Assembly (NCBI RefSeq): GCF_000967495.1
Contig: NZ_JXXU01000020.1
Location: 23,156 to 87,155 of the forward strand
Length of the DNA stretch: 64,000 bases
Direction of reading: 5' to 3'
From: Vibrio neptunius
GTDB lineage: Bacteria > Pseudomonadota > Gammaproteobacteria > Enterobacterales > Vibrionaceae
Position numbers and translations under genes: made by a program
Notes under the pieces: model-generated
What the model was told of the DNA's origin: nothing
The model's input: only the letters and a program-made list of their open reading frames with translations
Databases searched by the model: none
Part shown: in pieces, positions 37,115 to 46,835 of the stretch
Layout: each line of letters begins with the position of its first letter
Numbering within the stretch: the first letter of the stretch is position 1

Positions 37115-37558
37115 ATGAAATCTCTACTGAAAACACTGACAGAATCACACGCAGGGTATAGCACGTTGGCACTACGTCTCCCCGTTGGCATTATTTTTAT
37201 GGCCCATGGAGCACAAAAATTGTTTGGCTGGTTTGGCGGTTATGGACTGGAAGGAACAGGTCAGTGGATGGCGTCTATCGGTCTAGGGCCTGGTGTGCTA
37301 ATGGCGTTGTTAGCGGGGAGTGCTGAGTTCTTTGGTGGTCTGTTAATTTTGCTTGGCCTACTTACCCGTCCGGCTTCCATTGCTCTTGCATTTACCATGC
37401 TTGTAGCCATTTTCTCAGTTCACTTTAAGAACGGACTTTTCATGTCAAACAACGGCTATGAATTTGGCCTAGCGCTTATGGCGGCGAGTGTTTCGCTAGC
37501 ATTATCAGGTTCAGGCAAAGCCGCTATTGATCAATTTATCGCAAACAAAATCGCTTAA
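37115..37558 (+). CDS. DoxX-family membrane protein
   Basis: This inner-membrane protein has 147 residues and four hydrophobic segments. Family signs are RLPVGIIFMAHGAQKLFGWFGG, LAGSAEFFGGLLILLGLLTRPAS and VHFKNGLFMSNNGYEFGLAL. Members of the family are linked to thiol and oxidative stress balance, but the biochemical role is unclear. It precedes a pirin gene by 24 bases, a frequent pairing. Ribosome-binding site GAGGA. Confidence 0.9.
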   Translation: MKSLLKTLTESHAGYSTLALRLPVGIIFMAHGAQKLFGWFGGYGLEGTGQWMASIGLGPGVLMALLAGSAEFFGGLLILLGLLTRPASIALAFTMLVAIFSVHFKNGLFMSNNGYEFGLALMAASVSLALSGSGKAAIDQFIANKIA

Positions 37559-37582
37559 GACCAACCCTAGGAGGGTAATATT

Positions 37583-38278
37583 ATGATTACAGTTAGACAC
37601 TCAGATGATCGTGGTAGTGCTAGTTTTGGCTGGCTGGACAGTAAACATACGTTTTCCTTCGGTGATTACTATGATCTCAAACACATGGGCTTTTCTGCTC
37701 TGCGAGTGATTAATGACGATATCGTTCAGCCAAGTGCCGGTTTTGCCACACACGGTCATCGAGATATGGAGATCATTAGCTACGTATTGAAAGGTACCAT
37801 TGAGCACAAGGACAGTGAGGGCAACATTCAGACCTTGCCCGTCGGTGAGTTTCAATTAATGTCCGCTGGTCGTGGGATTTATCATAGCGAATACAATGCG
37901 TCTGACTCAGACACCCTGCGCTTTCTACAGATCTGGATTCAACCAAACACCTTTGGCAATGAACCTGGCTACCAACAGAAAGATTTTGGTCAAGCGGAAG
38001 GTTTAACGCCTATCGCAACACCCGATGGACACGATGGTACCTTACAAATAAAGCAAGATGCCTCTCTTCATCAATTGATTTTACCTGCTGGCGAACAGAT
38101 TGACTTTGAGGTCGCCCAAGGCAGAAACGTTTACCTTCATCAAGTAGAAGGACAACTGACCATAGACAATACCCTTATCAACTCGGGAGATGGGGCAAAA
38201 GTTGAAGGAGTGACATCGATTTCGATAACCAATTCAAGTCACGCCCCCGCCACTGCGCTTATCTTTGATCTGCCCTAG
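37583..38278 (+). CDS. Pirin-family protein (YhhW-like)
   Basis: This is a bicupin of 231 residues. The N-terminal cupin has the metal-binding set FATHGHRDMEIISYVL and, further on, a His in GRGIYHSEYN. These residues match YhhW-type pirins that show quercetin 2,3-dioxygenase activity in vitro; the physiological substrate is unknown. AGGAGG precedes the start. It forms an operon with the DoxX gene. Confidence 0.9.
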   Translation: MITVRHSDDRGSASFGWLDSKHTFSFGDYYDLKHMGFSALRVINDDIVQPSAGFATHGHRDMEIISYVLKGTIEHKDSEGNIQTLPVGEFQLMSAGRGIYHSEYNASDSDTLRFLQIWIQPNTFGNEPGYQQKDFGQAEGLTPIATPDGHDGTLQIKQDASLHQLILPAGEQIDFEVAQGRNVYLHQVEGQLTIDNTLINSGDGAKVEGVTSISITNSSHAPATALIFDLP

Positions 38279-38343
38279 TCACCGCGCTGCGCCTCAGGTC
38301 GAGTCTGACACTCGCTGCGGCGCGACCTTTCTTGCGCTAACGG

Positions 38344-38595
38344 TTACCCTAACGCTGTTTGCGAGATAAGCTTTACCATCAGTGCTTCTCTGCGAAGCTC
38401 AAGGATATCTTCAATGATTCGCTCTTTTGCGTTGAGGCCGAAGTGCTCTGCGTAGTTCTTAATTGTGTCCACTTCATGCTTGTCCAGCTTGTACACATTA
38501 CGCTTTAAATACGCCTCAGCTTCGCTTTTGATAAATCCGTTGTTTTGCAGGTTTTTGATGATCACATCATCTAGTTCATTTAACTTTCTTGTCAT
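38344..38595 (-). CDS. Small hypothetical protein, helical
   Basis: I do not recognise this 83-residue protein. It is charged and probably all helical (IIKNLQNNGFIKSEAEAYLKRN..., ERIIEDILELRREALM), with no signal peptide, cysteine or membrane segment. It has normal codon use for the window and stands alone between the pirin gene (convergent) and another small gene. Confidence 0.6.
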   Translation of the reverse strand: MTRKLNELDDVIIKNLQNNGFIKSEAEAYLKRNVYKLDKHEVDTIKNYAEHFGLNAKERIIEDILELRREALMVKLISQTALG

Positions 38596-38756
38596 TTTCT
38601 TCTGCTTCTGGCTTTAACATTCGTATATCGTTCTAAAAATGTTATGGATAATATCCGTGCAGAAACATACCCATCGAGTATGACAATCAAGTGACAGCGT
38701 TCCGTAAAGCGTACAGGAAGCACATTTCGCTGTCCTTCCCGCCGCTTATAACGCTT

Positions 38757-39008
38757 TTAAAACCACATCAGATTGGTTTTAAGAGAGTGACTGGAGCCTA
38801 TATTCTCACCACACATTTCATCGTAAGCGCTTTGATGAACCAATGATGCGCTTTGGTACGACTGGTCTTTAAAATGTTCTTTGGCTTGGGAAAGGCTACA
38901 AAATTTGAGCGGATTTTGCTTAGTATCGCGCAAAAGCATCCTATCGCCTTCGTGTACTGAATACGCTAGGTAAATACCACCTTCCAATGATTCAATTTGA
39001 AGTTCCAT
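38757..39008 (-). CDS. Small DUF6482-like protein
   Basis: The 83-residue protein begins MELQIESLEGGIYLAYSVHEG and contains KFCSLSQAKEHFK, a pattern I associate with the DUF6482 family of small cytoplasmic proteins common in marine gammaproteobacteria. The role is unknown. The start has GGAG about 10 bases upstream. Family recall is moderate; the gene itself looks real. Confidence 0.65.
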   Translation of the reverse strand: MELQIESLEGGIYLAYSVHEGDRMLLRDTKQNPLKFCSLSQAKEHFKDQSYQSASLVHQSAYDEMCGENIGSSHSLKTNLMWF

Positions 39009-39489
39009 ACATTGTTCTCCTCTCTGGTGTTAAGTTTGTATACGAGAGAGAAAGCCATTTTGATTACCCATCATCGATTTGATTCATGAGGGCTCACGAG
39101 TCGCCTACTGACCGTGATGAATTGGTATGCAACCAAAAAACATAAATCATCACAATTCACTTATTATTGGCTTCAACACGAATTTGTCTGCTGTTCAAAC
39201 TTTAATCACACAGTTTTATATTTCGGCCTTCAATACAGTATTAACAACTATATTAAAAACGAAACCATCGCCAAATGTTCCACTTTTTTAATAAAAAGCA
39301 GTGAAGAAGTTCAATTTAACTGTCTAGTGTTAGCGAATGTCAGAATTGTTTGCTGGATCAAGTTTTCCGCCAAAGATGTTGCGGAGCTATTTATAAAATG
39401 AATAATAGCCATTTGTTACACACATGTAACAAACACAACATCTATATAAATAATATTCATATAAACCATAATGCATAGGCAGGAAAAGC
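39009..39489. other. Intergenic region upstream of the AGCS symporter
   Basis: This stretch of 480 bases is A/T rich. A 95-codon open frame (39114-39401) has no ribosome-binding site and unlikely composition, so I do not count it. I looked for a glycine riboswitch, often found before AGCS genes in vibrios, and did not see its conserved parts. The notable element is the inverted repeat at 39412-39433. Confidence 0.45.
39412..39433. repeat. Perfect 9-bp inverted repeat before the symporter gene
   Basis: TTTGTTACA and TGTAACAAA are separated by CACA, 56 bases upstream of the symporter start. Size, symmetry and position suit a repressor or activator site. The binding protein is unknown. Confidence 0.6.
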
Positions 39490-41040
39490 ATGACAAAGCG
39501 TATAGCGCTTGCCAGTTTGGCAAGTATTTTTGCGGGTAGCGCTGCGGCATCCAACTTGGATGACAAAATCAACGAAGTCGTTGCACCTATCGTCAACCCA
39601 TTTGTAGGCATGATCTTTTCGACCATTCCTTTCCCTTTTACAGACGTGCAGGTGCCTTGGATTGTTCTTTGGTTGGTAGTGGCTGCGAGCTTCTTTACCT
39701 TTTATCTTGGCTTTATCAACTTCCGCGGCTTCAAACACGCCGTTCAGTTGGTTTCGGGTAAATTCTCTGACCCAAAAGCCAAAGAAGATGGTGAAGTATC
39801 TCACTTCCAAGCTCTGACTACCGCTCTCTCGGGTACGGTTGGTCTTGGTAACATCGCTGGTGTCGCGGTCGCCGTCTCTATCGGTGGTGCTGGCGCAACA
39901 TTCTGGATGATTCTTGCCGGTCTTCTGGGCATGTCGAGCAAGTTCGTCGAGTGTGCACTTGGTGTGAAATATCGCAACACCAACCCAGATGGTTCTGTTT
40001 CAGGTGGTCCTATGTACTACCTAAGCAAAGGTTTGGCGCAACGCGGCAACGCAGCGTTTGGTCGTACTCTAGCAGTGCTTTTCTCAGTGTTTGCTATCGG
40101 TGGTGCGCTCGGCGGCGGTAATATGTTCCAAGCAAACCAAGCCTTTAAGCAAGTCGTTGGCGTAACCGGTGGTGATGCTTCGTTCTTTGCCGATAAAGGT
40201 TGGTTGTTTGGCCTTATTCTCGCAGTCATCGTTGGTATTGTTATTATCGGTGGTATCAAATCGATTGCTAAAGTAACAGAGAAAGTGGTGCCTTTCATGG
40301 CGACCATTTACGTCGGTGCAGCCCTGATCATCATCTTAATGAACTTCGACCGTATTGATGACGCATTTGCAGCTATCTTCAACGGTGCATTCACTGGTGA
40401 AGGTATTGCTGGTGGCGTGATCGGTGTGCTTATTCAAGGTTTCAAACGTGCAGCGTTCTCGAACGAAGCCGGGGTTGGTTCGGCAGCGATTGCTCACTCA
40501 GCAGTGAAAACTAAAGAACCAATGTCAGAAGGTTTCGTTTCTCTGCTAGAACCCTTCATCGATACCGTCGTCATTTGTACCATGACAGCACTAGTTATCA
40601 TCATTACTGGTTACCTTGATACCGATACTGGCCTTGCGGGTGTTGAGCTGACCTCTGCGGCATTTGGTAGCGCAATCAGCTGGTTCCCTTACATCCTTGC
40701 CATTGCTGTCGTACTGTTTGCTTTCTCTACCATGATCTCTTGGTCATACTACGGCCTAAAAGCGTGGACTTACCTATTTGGTGAGAGCAAAACTGCCGAG
40801 CTTATCTTTAAAGTGAAATTCTGTGTCTTCGTCGTGATTGGTGCAGCAATGAACTTAGGCCCAGTTATCGATTTCTCTGATGCGATGATCTTTGCTATGG
40901 CATTGGTGAACATTGTCGGTCTATACATCCTAGTTCCGGAAGTAAAGCGCGACCTAGCCGATTACCTAGAACGATTCAATGCAGGTAAAGTGTACAAAGT
41001 TCAACAACAGCAATCTCAGACAGAAGTCGCTGAACAATAA
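39490..41040 (+). CDS. Sodium:alanine (or glycine) symporter, AGCS family
   Basis: This Na+-coupled amino acid importer has 516 residues and about 11 membrane helices. An N-terminal signal-like segment ([14 protein letters not shown]) comes first. The AGCS signature [20 protein letters not shown] follows, with [10 protein letters not shown] and the sequence [16 protein letters not shown] later. The substrate is alanine, glycine or both by family. A terminator follows about 110 bases downstream, so it is monocistronic. Confidence 0.93.
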   Translation: MTKRIALASLASIFAGSAAASNLDDKINEVVAPIVNPFVGMIFSTIPFPFTDVQVPWIVLWLVVAASFFTFYLGFINFRGFKHAVQLVSGKFSDPKAKEDGEVSHFQALTTALSGTVGLGNIAGVAVAVSIGGAGATFWMILAGLLGMSSKFVECALGVKYRNTNPDGSVSGGPMYYLSKGLAQRGNAAFGRTLAVLFSVFAIGGALGGGNMFQANQAFKQVVGVTGGDASFFADKGWLFGLILAVIVGIVIIGGIKSIAKVTEKVVPFMATIYVGAALIIILMNFDRIDDAFAAIFNGAFTGEGIAGGVIGVLIQGFKRAAFSNEAGVGSAAIAHSAVKTKEPMSEGFVSLLEPFIDTVVICTMTALVIIITGYLDTDTGLAGVELTSAAFGSAISWFPYILAIAVVLFAFSTMISWSYYGLKAWTYLFGESKTAELIFKVKFCVFVVIGAAMNLGPVIDFSDAMIFAMALVNIVGLYILVPEVKRDLADYLERFNAGKVYKVQQQQSQTEVAEQ

Positions 41041-41153
41041 GTCAAAATCAGCCTCTAAGTCACTCAAGCCCGGCATCTTTACCGTTGCCATGATGGATAA
41101 ATGAGCGCTTGCCAGACATATCAATCAACGTATTGGTATCGCGTACTAAACTG

Positions 41154-41178
41154 AAAGGAGCCTAAATGGCTCCTTTTT
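41154..41178 (+). terminator. Terminator of the AGCS symporter gene
   Basis: AAAGGAGCC pairs with GGCTCCTTT around TAAAT and is followed by further T. Confidence 0.85.
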
Positions 41179-41285
41179 GCTCTCTCAGCCATAAGCATTA
41201 TTCAACGCTCTTTTGATCTGGTTCATAGCCCTGCAATGATGAAGATGTTAGCTTTCTGCGATCACACTACAGAAGCTATCACTCC

Positions 41286-41543
41286 ATGAACCACACAGAA
41301 ACAATCAAAATAACCCAAGCGTCTATCCTCAAAGCAGTCACTCAAGTCGAGAATATCCATAAAATACGACTCGATAGTTTCAAACAACACCTCCATAGTC
41401 ACCGCTCGGAAGTCATCCACTCACTACAAGCGGTCACCAGTCTTTCTTCGATTGATGAAAAATATCTGCGAATTGATAAGGACTTTAACCAATTCTCCGA
41501 TAAGTTAACCCACTTACTGGAAGTCTCACTGTTACTCGATTGA
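41286..41543 (+). CDS. Small hypothetical helical protein
   Basis: I do not recognise this protein of 85 residues. It is probably a helical hairpin (ITQASILKAVTQVENIHKIRLDSFKQ... and KDFNQFSDKLTHLLEVSLLL), without signal peptide or cysteine. There is no strong ribosome-binding site before ATG 41286, so the start and even the gene are uncertain. It is convergent with the lipoprotein gene. Confidence 0.45.
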   Translation: MNHTETIKITQASILKAVTQVENIHKIRLDSFKQHLHSHRSEVIHSLQAVTSLSSIDEKYLRIDKDFNQFSDKLTHLLEVSLLLD

Positions 41544-41569
41544 CCAAACTAGAGCGTTCAAGATCCGTA

Positions 41570-42049
41570 TTAGAACGATACTTGATAGCTATGGCTAGCC
41601 TGATCAAGTTTCACAACTTGGCTGAGTTCTGTTTCGTTGCTCGCCATCGGTACCCAATGAGCGTATATCTGCTGCCAGTTACTATTGACTTCCAACGTCA
41701 CCGTTGACGTTCTACTTGGGTAGATAGTAGTGATACGCGAGGTCGGATCGGCAATGACCTCTCCACTATCGCTGGTAAAGGCAGCTTGTGAATAGAGATG
41801 AACCGCACCGTCACTAGAACCGCTATAATCGACACTCAGAGTAATCACCTGACCTACATCAAACGAAAAGTCTCTAGAAGCGACAATGTCAGCAGTATTC
41901 TCTATGGGCGTACTGGTGGCAGTGACAGTGGGAGTGGTCGTCGATGCACCACCTCCAGAGGACCCTGCTTCACCTCCCCCGCCTCCACCACAACCAGTGA
42001 AACAGAGTGACGCTAGAACGGTCAAAGTCATTCGATTTAAACCCTGCAT
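41570..42049 (-). CDS. Glycine-rich-anchored lipoprotein
   Basis: This is a secreted lipoprotein of 159 residues. The signal peptide ends in the lipobox FTGC (Cys about residue 20), followed by a Gly/Ser/Thr linker and a beta-type domain (DFSFDVGQVITLSVDYSGSSD...). It lies 9 bases after the LruC-domain gene in the same direction, so both are likely made together and act at the cell surface. The domain has no family I can name. Confidence 0.8.
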   Translation of the reverse strand: MQGLNRMTLTVLASLCFTGCGGGGGGEAGSSGGGASTTTPTVTATSTPIENTADIVASRDFSFDVGQVITLSVDYSGSSDGAVHLYSQAAFTSDSGEVIADPTSRITTIYPSRTSTVTLEVNSNWQQIYAHWVPMASNETELSQVVKLDQASHSYQVSF

Positions 42050-42058
42050 AGTACTCTC

Positions 42059-43735
42059 CTATTGCGCTGAAATAACACGATTCACTTGCGGAGATTTGTA
42101 CCATTCTCCATCGGTTTCCCCATTACTTCCGACCCAAGTCGGGAAGCTGGTGTACGCCTTACTGATGTCCATATACTCAATCGGGTGCTGCCAGTTGTCC
42201 CGGATATTAATCACCCAAGGCATATTGTTTTCAGTTACAAAACATACCCCGCCAGCGGAACGGTCATCGTGTTGATTTAACAAACTATTATCCATGCTGC
42301 TGGTACCAGGGAATTGTTTGAAGTGGGTCTGCCACTGCATCCCCGGGGAAGAAGTAAAGAAGTCTCCGTGGTAGGTGTTTTTGGCTGCGAAAATGAACGA
42401 GTCATAAGGGGGATAACCAACAAGATCTCGAGCAATTGGGGTCGACAGTTGAACATTGAGTTGGTACTCCAGCACGCCTGCTGTTTGTTGATCCAAACAC
42501 GTACTTTGAGTCCGATAAAACTTGCAACTGCCGGAAAAAACGCCCAGTTCATCTAAGTCATCTCTGACACTCTCAGACACGATAAGTACCGTTTCACCGT
42601 TGTCGGATTCAACGACGGTATGCCCGACCTCTACGCCGTTACGCGTTACAGTGGCGGAAGACACAGTAGAGGGATCGACATTGGGTAATTGAACGGCAAA
42701 TCCGTTTGAGTAACCCGCTCCCATGGCCTGAAGCGTATAATCTATCGTAATACTTTTCAGCTCCCTGACTCCATTCAAGGTCTCTGTCACCCGGTATTGT
42801 AAAACAACATCATTAAAATCGTAATCACCCATCAATGGCCAGCGGTCTTCAAAGGCGATGGTCGCGTAACTGTCCGAACTTGGATAAACCGACGTCACTG
42901 AAATATCTGGGTCACTATTTTGCGTCAATACTTCATATTTTGAGTCCGTGGAACCATCGGTGTTGACCCCATCCACAGCAGAGAACGGAGAGATATTTAC
43001 GGTAAAAATCAGATCATTGAAATCGTTGTCACCTTGAGGTCGGCGAATGTCTTCAAAACCTAATACGAGAAATTCATTCGCCGTATCAATAAATGCCACA
43101 TTGTGCCTACGATGCTCTGCGGTACTCTCTGGATTCAATGATGGATAGCTATAAAATGGTGTGCCCCAGTTACCGAGGCTCGAAATATTGTTGTATGAGC
43201 CGCTCCACCCCCAGCCATTGGGAATGATGAAAAACGCCAGTGTTTGACCATCGGTCAGTTGAACACTCAAATCAATCGAGTCACCCTCCTGCATCTCGCC
43301 TTCTCGTGGTTTCGAGGTGTTCGGGAAGATAATCACATGTGCATTAATATCTTCTTTAGACGTTGGGGGGTTATTGGTATCAAAGACAAAGTACCCGAGA
43401 CTATTTCGATACCCCGCGCCTTCATTGAGAAAAGTCACCGTCGCGGTAGCGTAAGGCGCCCCATTCAACTGGTCATCGATATCTATACTTGAATAGCGTT
43501 CGGGTGCAATAAAGTCGCTGTTTACCACAGTTCCTTCAGGCAGCATTGAATAAACGTTCTGAAGAACATCGCTTGGTAGAGATCCCGCAATAGAGTAAGT
43601 GTTGTTTGGCTTTCCTTTGGCGGAATAATTAGATGCATCTGCACCAGACTCAAAAGTAAAGTCACTGGTCGTTATCGCCCCTGAAACAAAAGGGATAGCG
43701 CTCGTTGCAAGAAAAATCAGGCTTTGGAGTTTCAT
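42059..43735 (-). CDS. LruC-domain / DUF4114 secreted protein
   Basis: The 558-residue protein has a signal peptide (cut near VSGA). A DUF4114-type region has NGWGWSGSYNN and LGFEDIRRPQGDNDFNDLIF. The LruC domain follows, with the related acidic motif FEDRWPLMGDYDFNDVVLQY. Both NDFND/DYDFND motifs resemble calcium-binding loops. LruC is named after a Leptospira surface protein; vibrios commonly carry one with a small lipoprotein, as here. The molecular role is unknown; surface or matrix function is inferred. It has its own promoter region upstream. Confidence 0.85.
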   Translation of the reverse strand: MKLQSLIFLATSAIPFVSGAITTSDFTFESGADASNYSAKGKPNNTYSIAGSLPSDVLQNVYSMLPEGTVVNSDFIAPERYSSIDIDDQLNGAPYATATVTFLNEGAGYRNSLGYFVFDTNNPPTSKEDINAHVIIFPNTSKPREGEMQEGDSIDLSVQLTDGQTLAFFIIPNGWGWSGSYNNISSLGNWGTPFYSYPSLNPESTAEHRRHNVAFIDTANEFLVLGFEDIRRPQGDNDFNDLIFTVNISPFSAVDGVNTDGSTDSKYEVLTQNSDPDISVTSVYPSSDSYATIAFEDRWPLMGDYDFNDVVLQYRVTETLNGVRELKSITIDYTLQAMGAGYSNGFAVQLPNVDPSTVSSATVTRNGVEVGHTVVESDNGETVLIVSESVRDDLDELGVFSGSCKFYRTQSTCLDQQTAGVLEYQLNVQLSTPIARDLVGYPPYDSFIFAAKNTYHGDFFTSSPGMQWQTHFKQFPGTSSMDNSLLNQHDDRSAGGVCFVTENNMPWVINIRDNWQHPIEYMDISKAYTSFPTWVGSNGETDGEWYKSPQVNRVISAQ

Positions 43736-43889
43736 AGAATCTGGTCCCTTATCAAGTTGGAATCACACTAATAAGGGACAGAGCAAAAATGATACCTATT
43801 ATTTTTTCATTTATTAACAGGCACTTATGAATATAGAGACCCATATTCTCATTTTGAGAATAAAGGTGAATATTTATTTACCCATTAAG

Positions 43890-45437
43890 TTAGCGAAGAA
43901 AATCTAACAGCTCCTTTTCAGGCATCGGCCTAGCCAACAGAAAACCCTGAATATAGACAAACCCCATACCCAACAGGATTTGCAACTGAGTATCCGTTTC
44001 GATGCCCTCTACGACCACCATCATGTCGCGGCTTCTTGCAAGGTTGAGCATCGAGTCAAGGACAGGACGTGTACTCTGCTGCTTGTCAAGATTCTTAACG
44101 AAAACTCGATCTATCTTCATGATTTCAAAAGGAAGTTGACTAACAAAATTGAGACCAGAATACCCAGTTCCGAAATCATCAATTGCCATTCTTACCCCCA
44201 TGCGACACAAAACCTGAATATGATTTTTTGCAATTTCTAGCTCTTCATCGGTGTATTCGCCATTCTCTGTGATTTCAAATACCAGCTTGTTTAGGATATG
44301 AGGATGAGCTTTTTGCAATTGCTTAACAATACGAAGCAATCTTGGCGCAATTAACGTTTTACGGCTTATGTTGATACTAATGTATTTGCCAATTAAAGCA
44401 CTTTCATTGTTAGCGATAAAATCAACAACCTGATTAAAGACATAATAGGTCAAGCGATTGATCAAATTTAGCTTTTCAGCTAAAGGGATAAATATGCTCG
44501 GTGATACGAACCCTCGCTTGGGATCATTCCAACGAAGTAAAGCCTCACAACCGATTGCCTTAGCGCTATGCGCATCAACGATCGGTTGATAATAACACTC
44601 GAAATATCCTCGATTGAGCGCATCGACGAGGGCAAACTCCAAACTGTTTTTTGCAATACGTCGTTTACTTGAGACAACAGAACAAACGATAACAACAGTA
44701 GACACCAACAGAAACAACCAATATTTATCAGCGATATAAGACAGGTAGTAGGCATAACCCACTTGGGATTTTACTGCAAAAGGGAAATGCTCCCCCTTGA
44801 ACTCACTCACCCTGACCGAATCCGAATTCAAGGCTGTTAGCATCAACCTATTTTCTACCCGTTGCCCACCGATCCAAAGCTCAAAATCAATGCGTTGAGT
44901 TGCAAGCTTCTGCGCAACTAACTCGTAAAGATAGCCCGGCGGGATCAAAATACTGACGCCGCGCTGCTGCTCATCCAAAAATAACAAGCCGATCGAGTTA
45001 AGACGATTTATCGCCGCGTTAAAATAGGCGACGGTTTGATGAAGCGGTACAGATTGAAGCTCTTGATAGATATGCGGATAGAGATGGAACGATACCTTGC
45101 CTTTATTGGTCGCACAGAAGAACTGACCTCCCTGCCTAAAGACCGCCACTTCCTTTGCCATATGGGTTTCGAACACGGACTGTCGCATGTCGACTAACAA
45201 GTATTGACAACTTTCTGCTAACTTGTTGTCTTTCAATAGATAATCAAAGTCAGTTTTAATGCGATCTAAGTGTGTTTCAATGTCTCTAGCTGCTTGTTGA
45301 GTAGAAGAATCTAAGTGAAGGTTGGCACAACCGATAAGAACGAAAAGCAATACGAGATTGAATAGGCCAAGTAACCATATTGAAAATAAGTGCTTGTTAG
45401 GTACAACAACCCGATCCGACAACACTATCGCACTCAT
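43890..45437 (-). CDS. Cyclic di-GMP phosphodiesterase, CSS-like sensor plus EAL domain
   Basis: The 515-residue inner-membrane enzyme hydrolyses c-di-GMP. TM1 (about 18-38) and TM2 (about 240-260) bracket a periplasmic sensor of the CSS-motif type. It has two cysteines (ESCQYLL and QFFCATN), with CAT in place of the usual CSS. The EAL domain has all expected catalytic parts: CEALLRW, ISINISRKTL, FEITENGEY, AIDDFGTGYS, MKIDRVFV and EGIET. Known relatives sense periplasmic redox state through the cysteines; the same is likely here. It is near the surface-protein genes that c-di-GMP often controls. Confidence 0.92.
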   Translation of the reverse strand: MSAIVLSDRVVVPNKHLFSIWLLGLFNLVLLFVLIGCANLHLDSSTQQAARDIETHLDRIKTDFDYLLKDNKLAESCQYLLVDMRQSVFETHMAKEVAVFRQGGQFFCATNKGKVSFHLYPHIYQELQSVPLHQTVAYFNAAINRLNSIGLLFLDEQQRGVSILIPPGYLYELVAQKLATQRIDFELWIGGQRVENRLMLTALNSDSVRVSEFKGEHFPFAVKSQVGYAYYLSYIADKYWLFLLVSTVVIVCSVVSSKRRIAKNSLEFALVDALNRGYFECYYQPIVDAHSAKAIGCEALLRWNDPKRGFVSPSIFIPLAEKLNLINRLTYYVFNQVVDFIANNESALIGKYISINISRKTLIAPRLLRIVKQLQKAHPHILNKLVFEITENGEYTDEELEIAKNHIQVLCRMGVRMAIDDFGTGYSGLNFVSQLPFEIMKIDRVFVKNLDKQQSTRPVLDSMLNLARSRDMMVVVEGIETDTQLQILLGMGFVYIQGFLLARPMPEKELLDFLR

Positions 45438-45774
45438 TTTTCAAACACCTTGCACTGCTCCGGTTAATATTGACATCTTTATTAGAAGCTAGGTTCAAGG
45501 CGCTGTAGAGTAGCGCGACACAAAGCACTAAAAATGAACATGTATTTTTGTTTATGAATCAATATTATGAATAATTTCGAAATGTAACAAAACTAAGACG
45601 CCCAGACACCCTAACATCTTGGTTACGTGATAATCGTCTCATTACCGATAGAAGGTTTCCATCAATGAGAAGCCATAAACGTCGTTGTGTTCACGTTTAC
45701 TTGAGTACATCGCACCTTGTTTGGATAGTGTATGTGACTCTTTTACCTAAAAATTGTAGAGAATCATCAAGAGA
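45438..45774. other. Gene-free stretch upstream of the EAL gene
   Basis: This space lies between the start of the EAL gene and the end of the binding-protein gene. A plus-strand open frame at 45665-45892 runs mostly inside the binding-protein gene and is a shadow. No RNA or repeat was seen. Confidence 0.4.
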
Positions 45775-46494
45775 TCAGCGTAATCGTCGAATGGCTTCAT
45801 TTAAGCGTTCCATAAACTCTGGGTGCTGCTCTAGGAAATGCTTAGAGATGTACAGACCAAACTCTTTTTCTTCCTCAAGAATCACGCCATAACCGCTCAA
45901 GTTGGTATAATTATGCATAAACACAGACTCAGCGACTAAGACAGCATCGACGACTTTAAGATCCAATTTTTCGATTAAGCCGTAGATATGGGTGGCGGGA
46001 GAGGCGATTTGATACCCCTGATTTTTCAGCCAAAAAGCCGTATTGGTATTGAGCAAACTGGTCACCTTGGCTTGGCTCTTAAACACAGGATCATGAGGGG
46101 CAAACTGTTCGACATCTTCACTACGCACAATCCACACCCAGCGATTGCTCATCACGGGTGCCGAAAACACCGCGTACTCGTCTCGCTCTTCATTCTGTGA
46201 AGCCATAAAGAAGCCATCTGAACGCTGTTTTCTCAGCTCAGACAACGCTCTACCATGATTTGATGAAACGGTCATCGTGTACTCCACCCCTATCGATGAC
46301 AAAATAGGTAGCACTTTATCTATGCCAATACCCGTAGGTTCACCCAGTTCATCGATGGTGGTATAAGGTGGAAAATCTGGAAGGAAAAAATGCATATTGT
46401 ATGCTGCATAGGCTTTGGCATGGGCCAAAATTAGAACCAAACCGGAGGTAAGTAACGGCTTTAACATCATTGAAATTAACGATCTCTTTATCAT
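45775..46494 (-). CDS. Periplasmic substrate-binding domain protein (family 3 type)
   Basis: This periplasmic protein has 239 residues and a signal peptide (cut near AYAA-YN). The domain starts MHFFLPDFPPYTTIDELGEPTGIGIDKV, the first lobe of family 3 solute-binding proteins, and has the paired-lobe layout to the end (FGLYISKHFLEQHPEFMERLNEAI). No ABC permease or ATPase lies beside it. It may be a stand-alone sensor protein, perhaps for the adjacent EAL protein, or may serve a distant transporter. The former is speculation from position. Confidence 0.8.
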   Translation of the reverse strand: MIKRSLISMMLKPLLTSGLVLILAHAKAYAAYNMHFFLPDFPPYTTIDELGEPTGIGIDKVLPILSSIGVEYTMTVSSNHGRALSELRKQRSDGFFMASQNEERDEYAVFSAPVMSNRWVWIVRSEDVEQFAPHDPVFKSQAKVTSLLNTNTAFWLKNQGYQIASPATHIYGLIEKLDLKVVDAVLVAESVFMHNYTNLSGYGVILEEEKEFGLYISKHFLEQHPEFMERLNEAIRRLR

Positions 46495-46835
46495 TTAGTT
46501 GATTATAGCTAGGGAATGCTTGTTTGTTTTTTCTAACGTTTATACAGTGATGCAGTTCAAGCTAATGCTTGGATTGCCTGCATAGTGTCCTAAAGACCTT
46601 TTATGAAACCCTAGTCGTTTGGCTTCACAATCCGCTCATTGTATATGCCACCCACTGTTCGGTTAAGTACTGATTCCACAACAGCAACTTGCAAGACATT
46701 TGCTACCTTCACATTAAAAAACGGCGAGTGTTCCTAACTCTTAGTTTTTTAAATAAAAATTATTGAATTAGCTAGCGAAAGCCTTATCTGTGCACTTTAC
46801 TAAACAAGGTGCAAACAAGATTCACGGATAGAAAG
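46495..46835. other. Divergent promoter region of the giant repeat protein
   Basis: About 340 bases lie between the binding-protein gene and the giant repeat-protein gene and must hold promoters for both. Nothing else can be recognised. Confidence 0.4.

Noticed and set aside
39114..39401. 95-codon open frame before the symporter
   Set aside because: No ribosome-binding site, odd composition and no recognisable pattern; it lies in A/T-rich promoter DNA.
39009..39489. Glycine riboswitch before the AGCS symporter
   Set aside because: The conserved aptamer elements could not be found; only a palindrome is present.
45665..45892. Small plus-strand gene beside the binding protein
   Set aside because: Most of it is the antisense of the binding-protein gene, whose protein pattern is clear.
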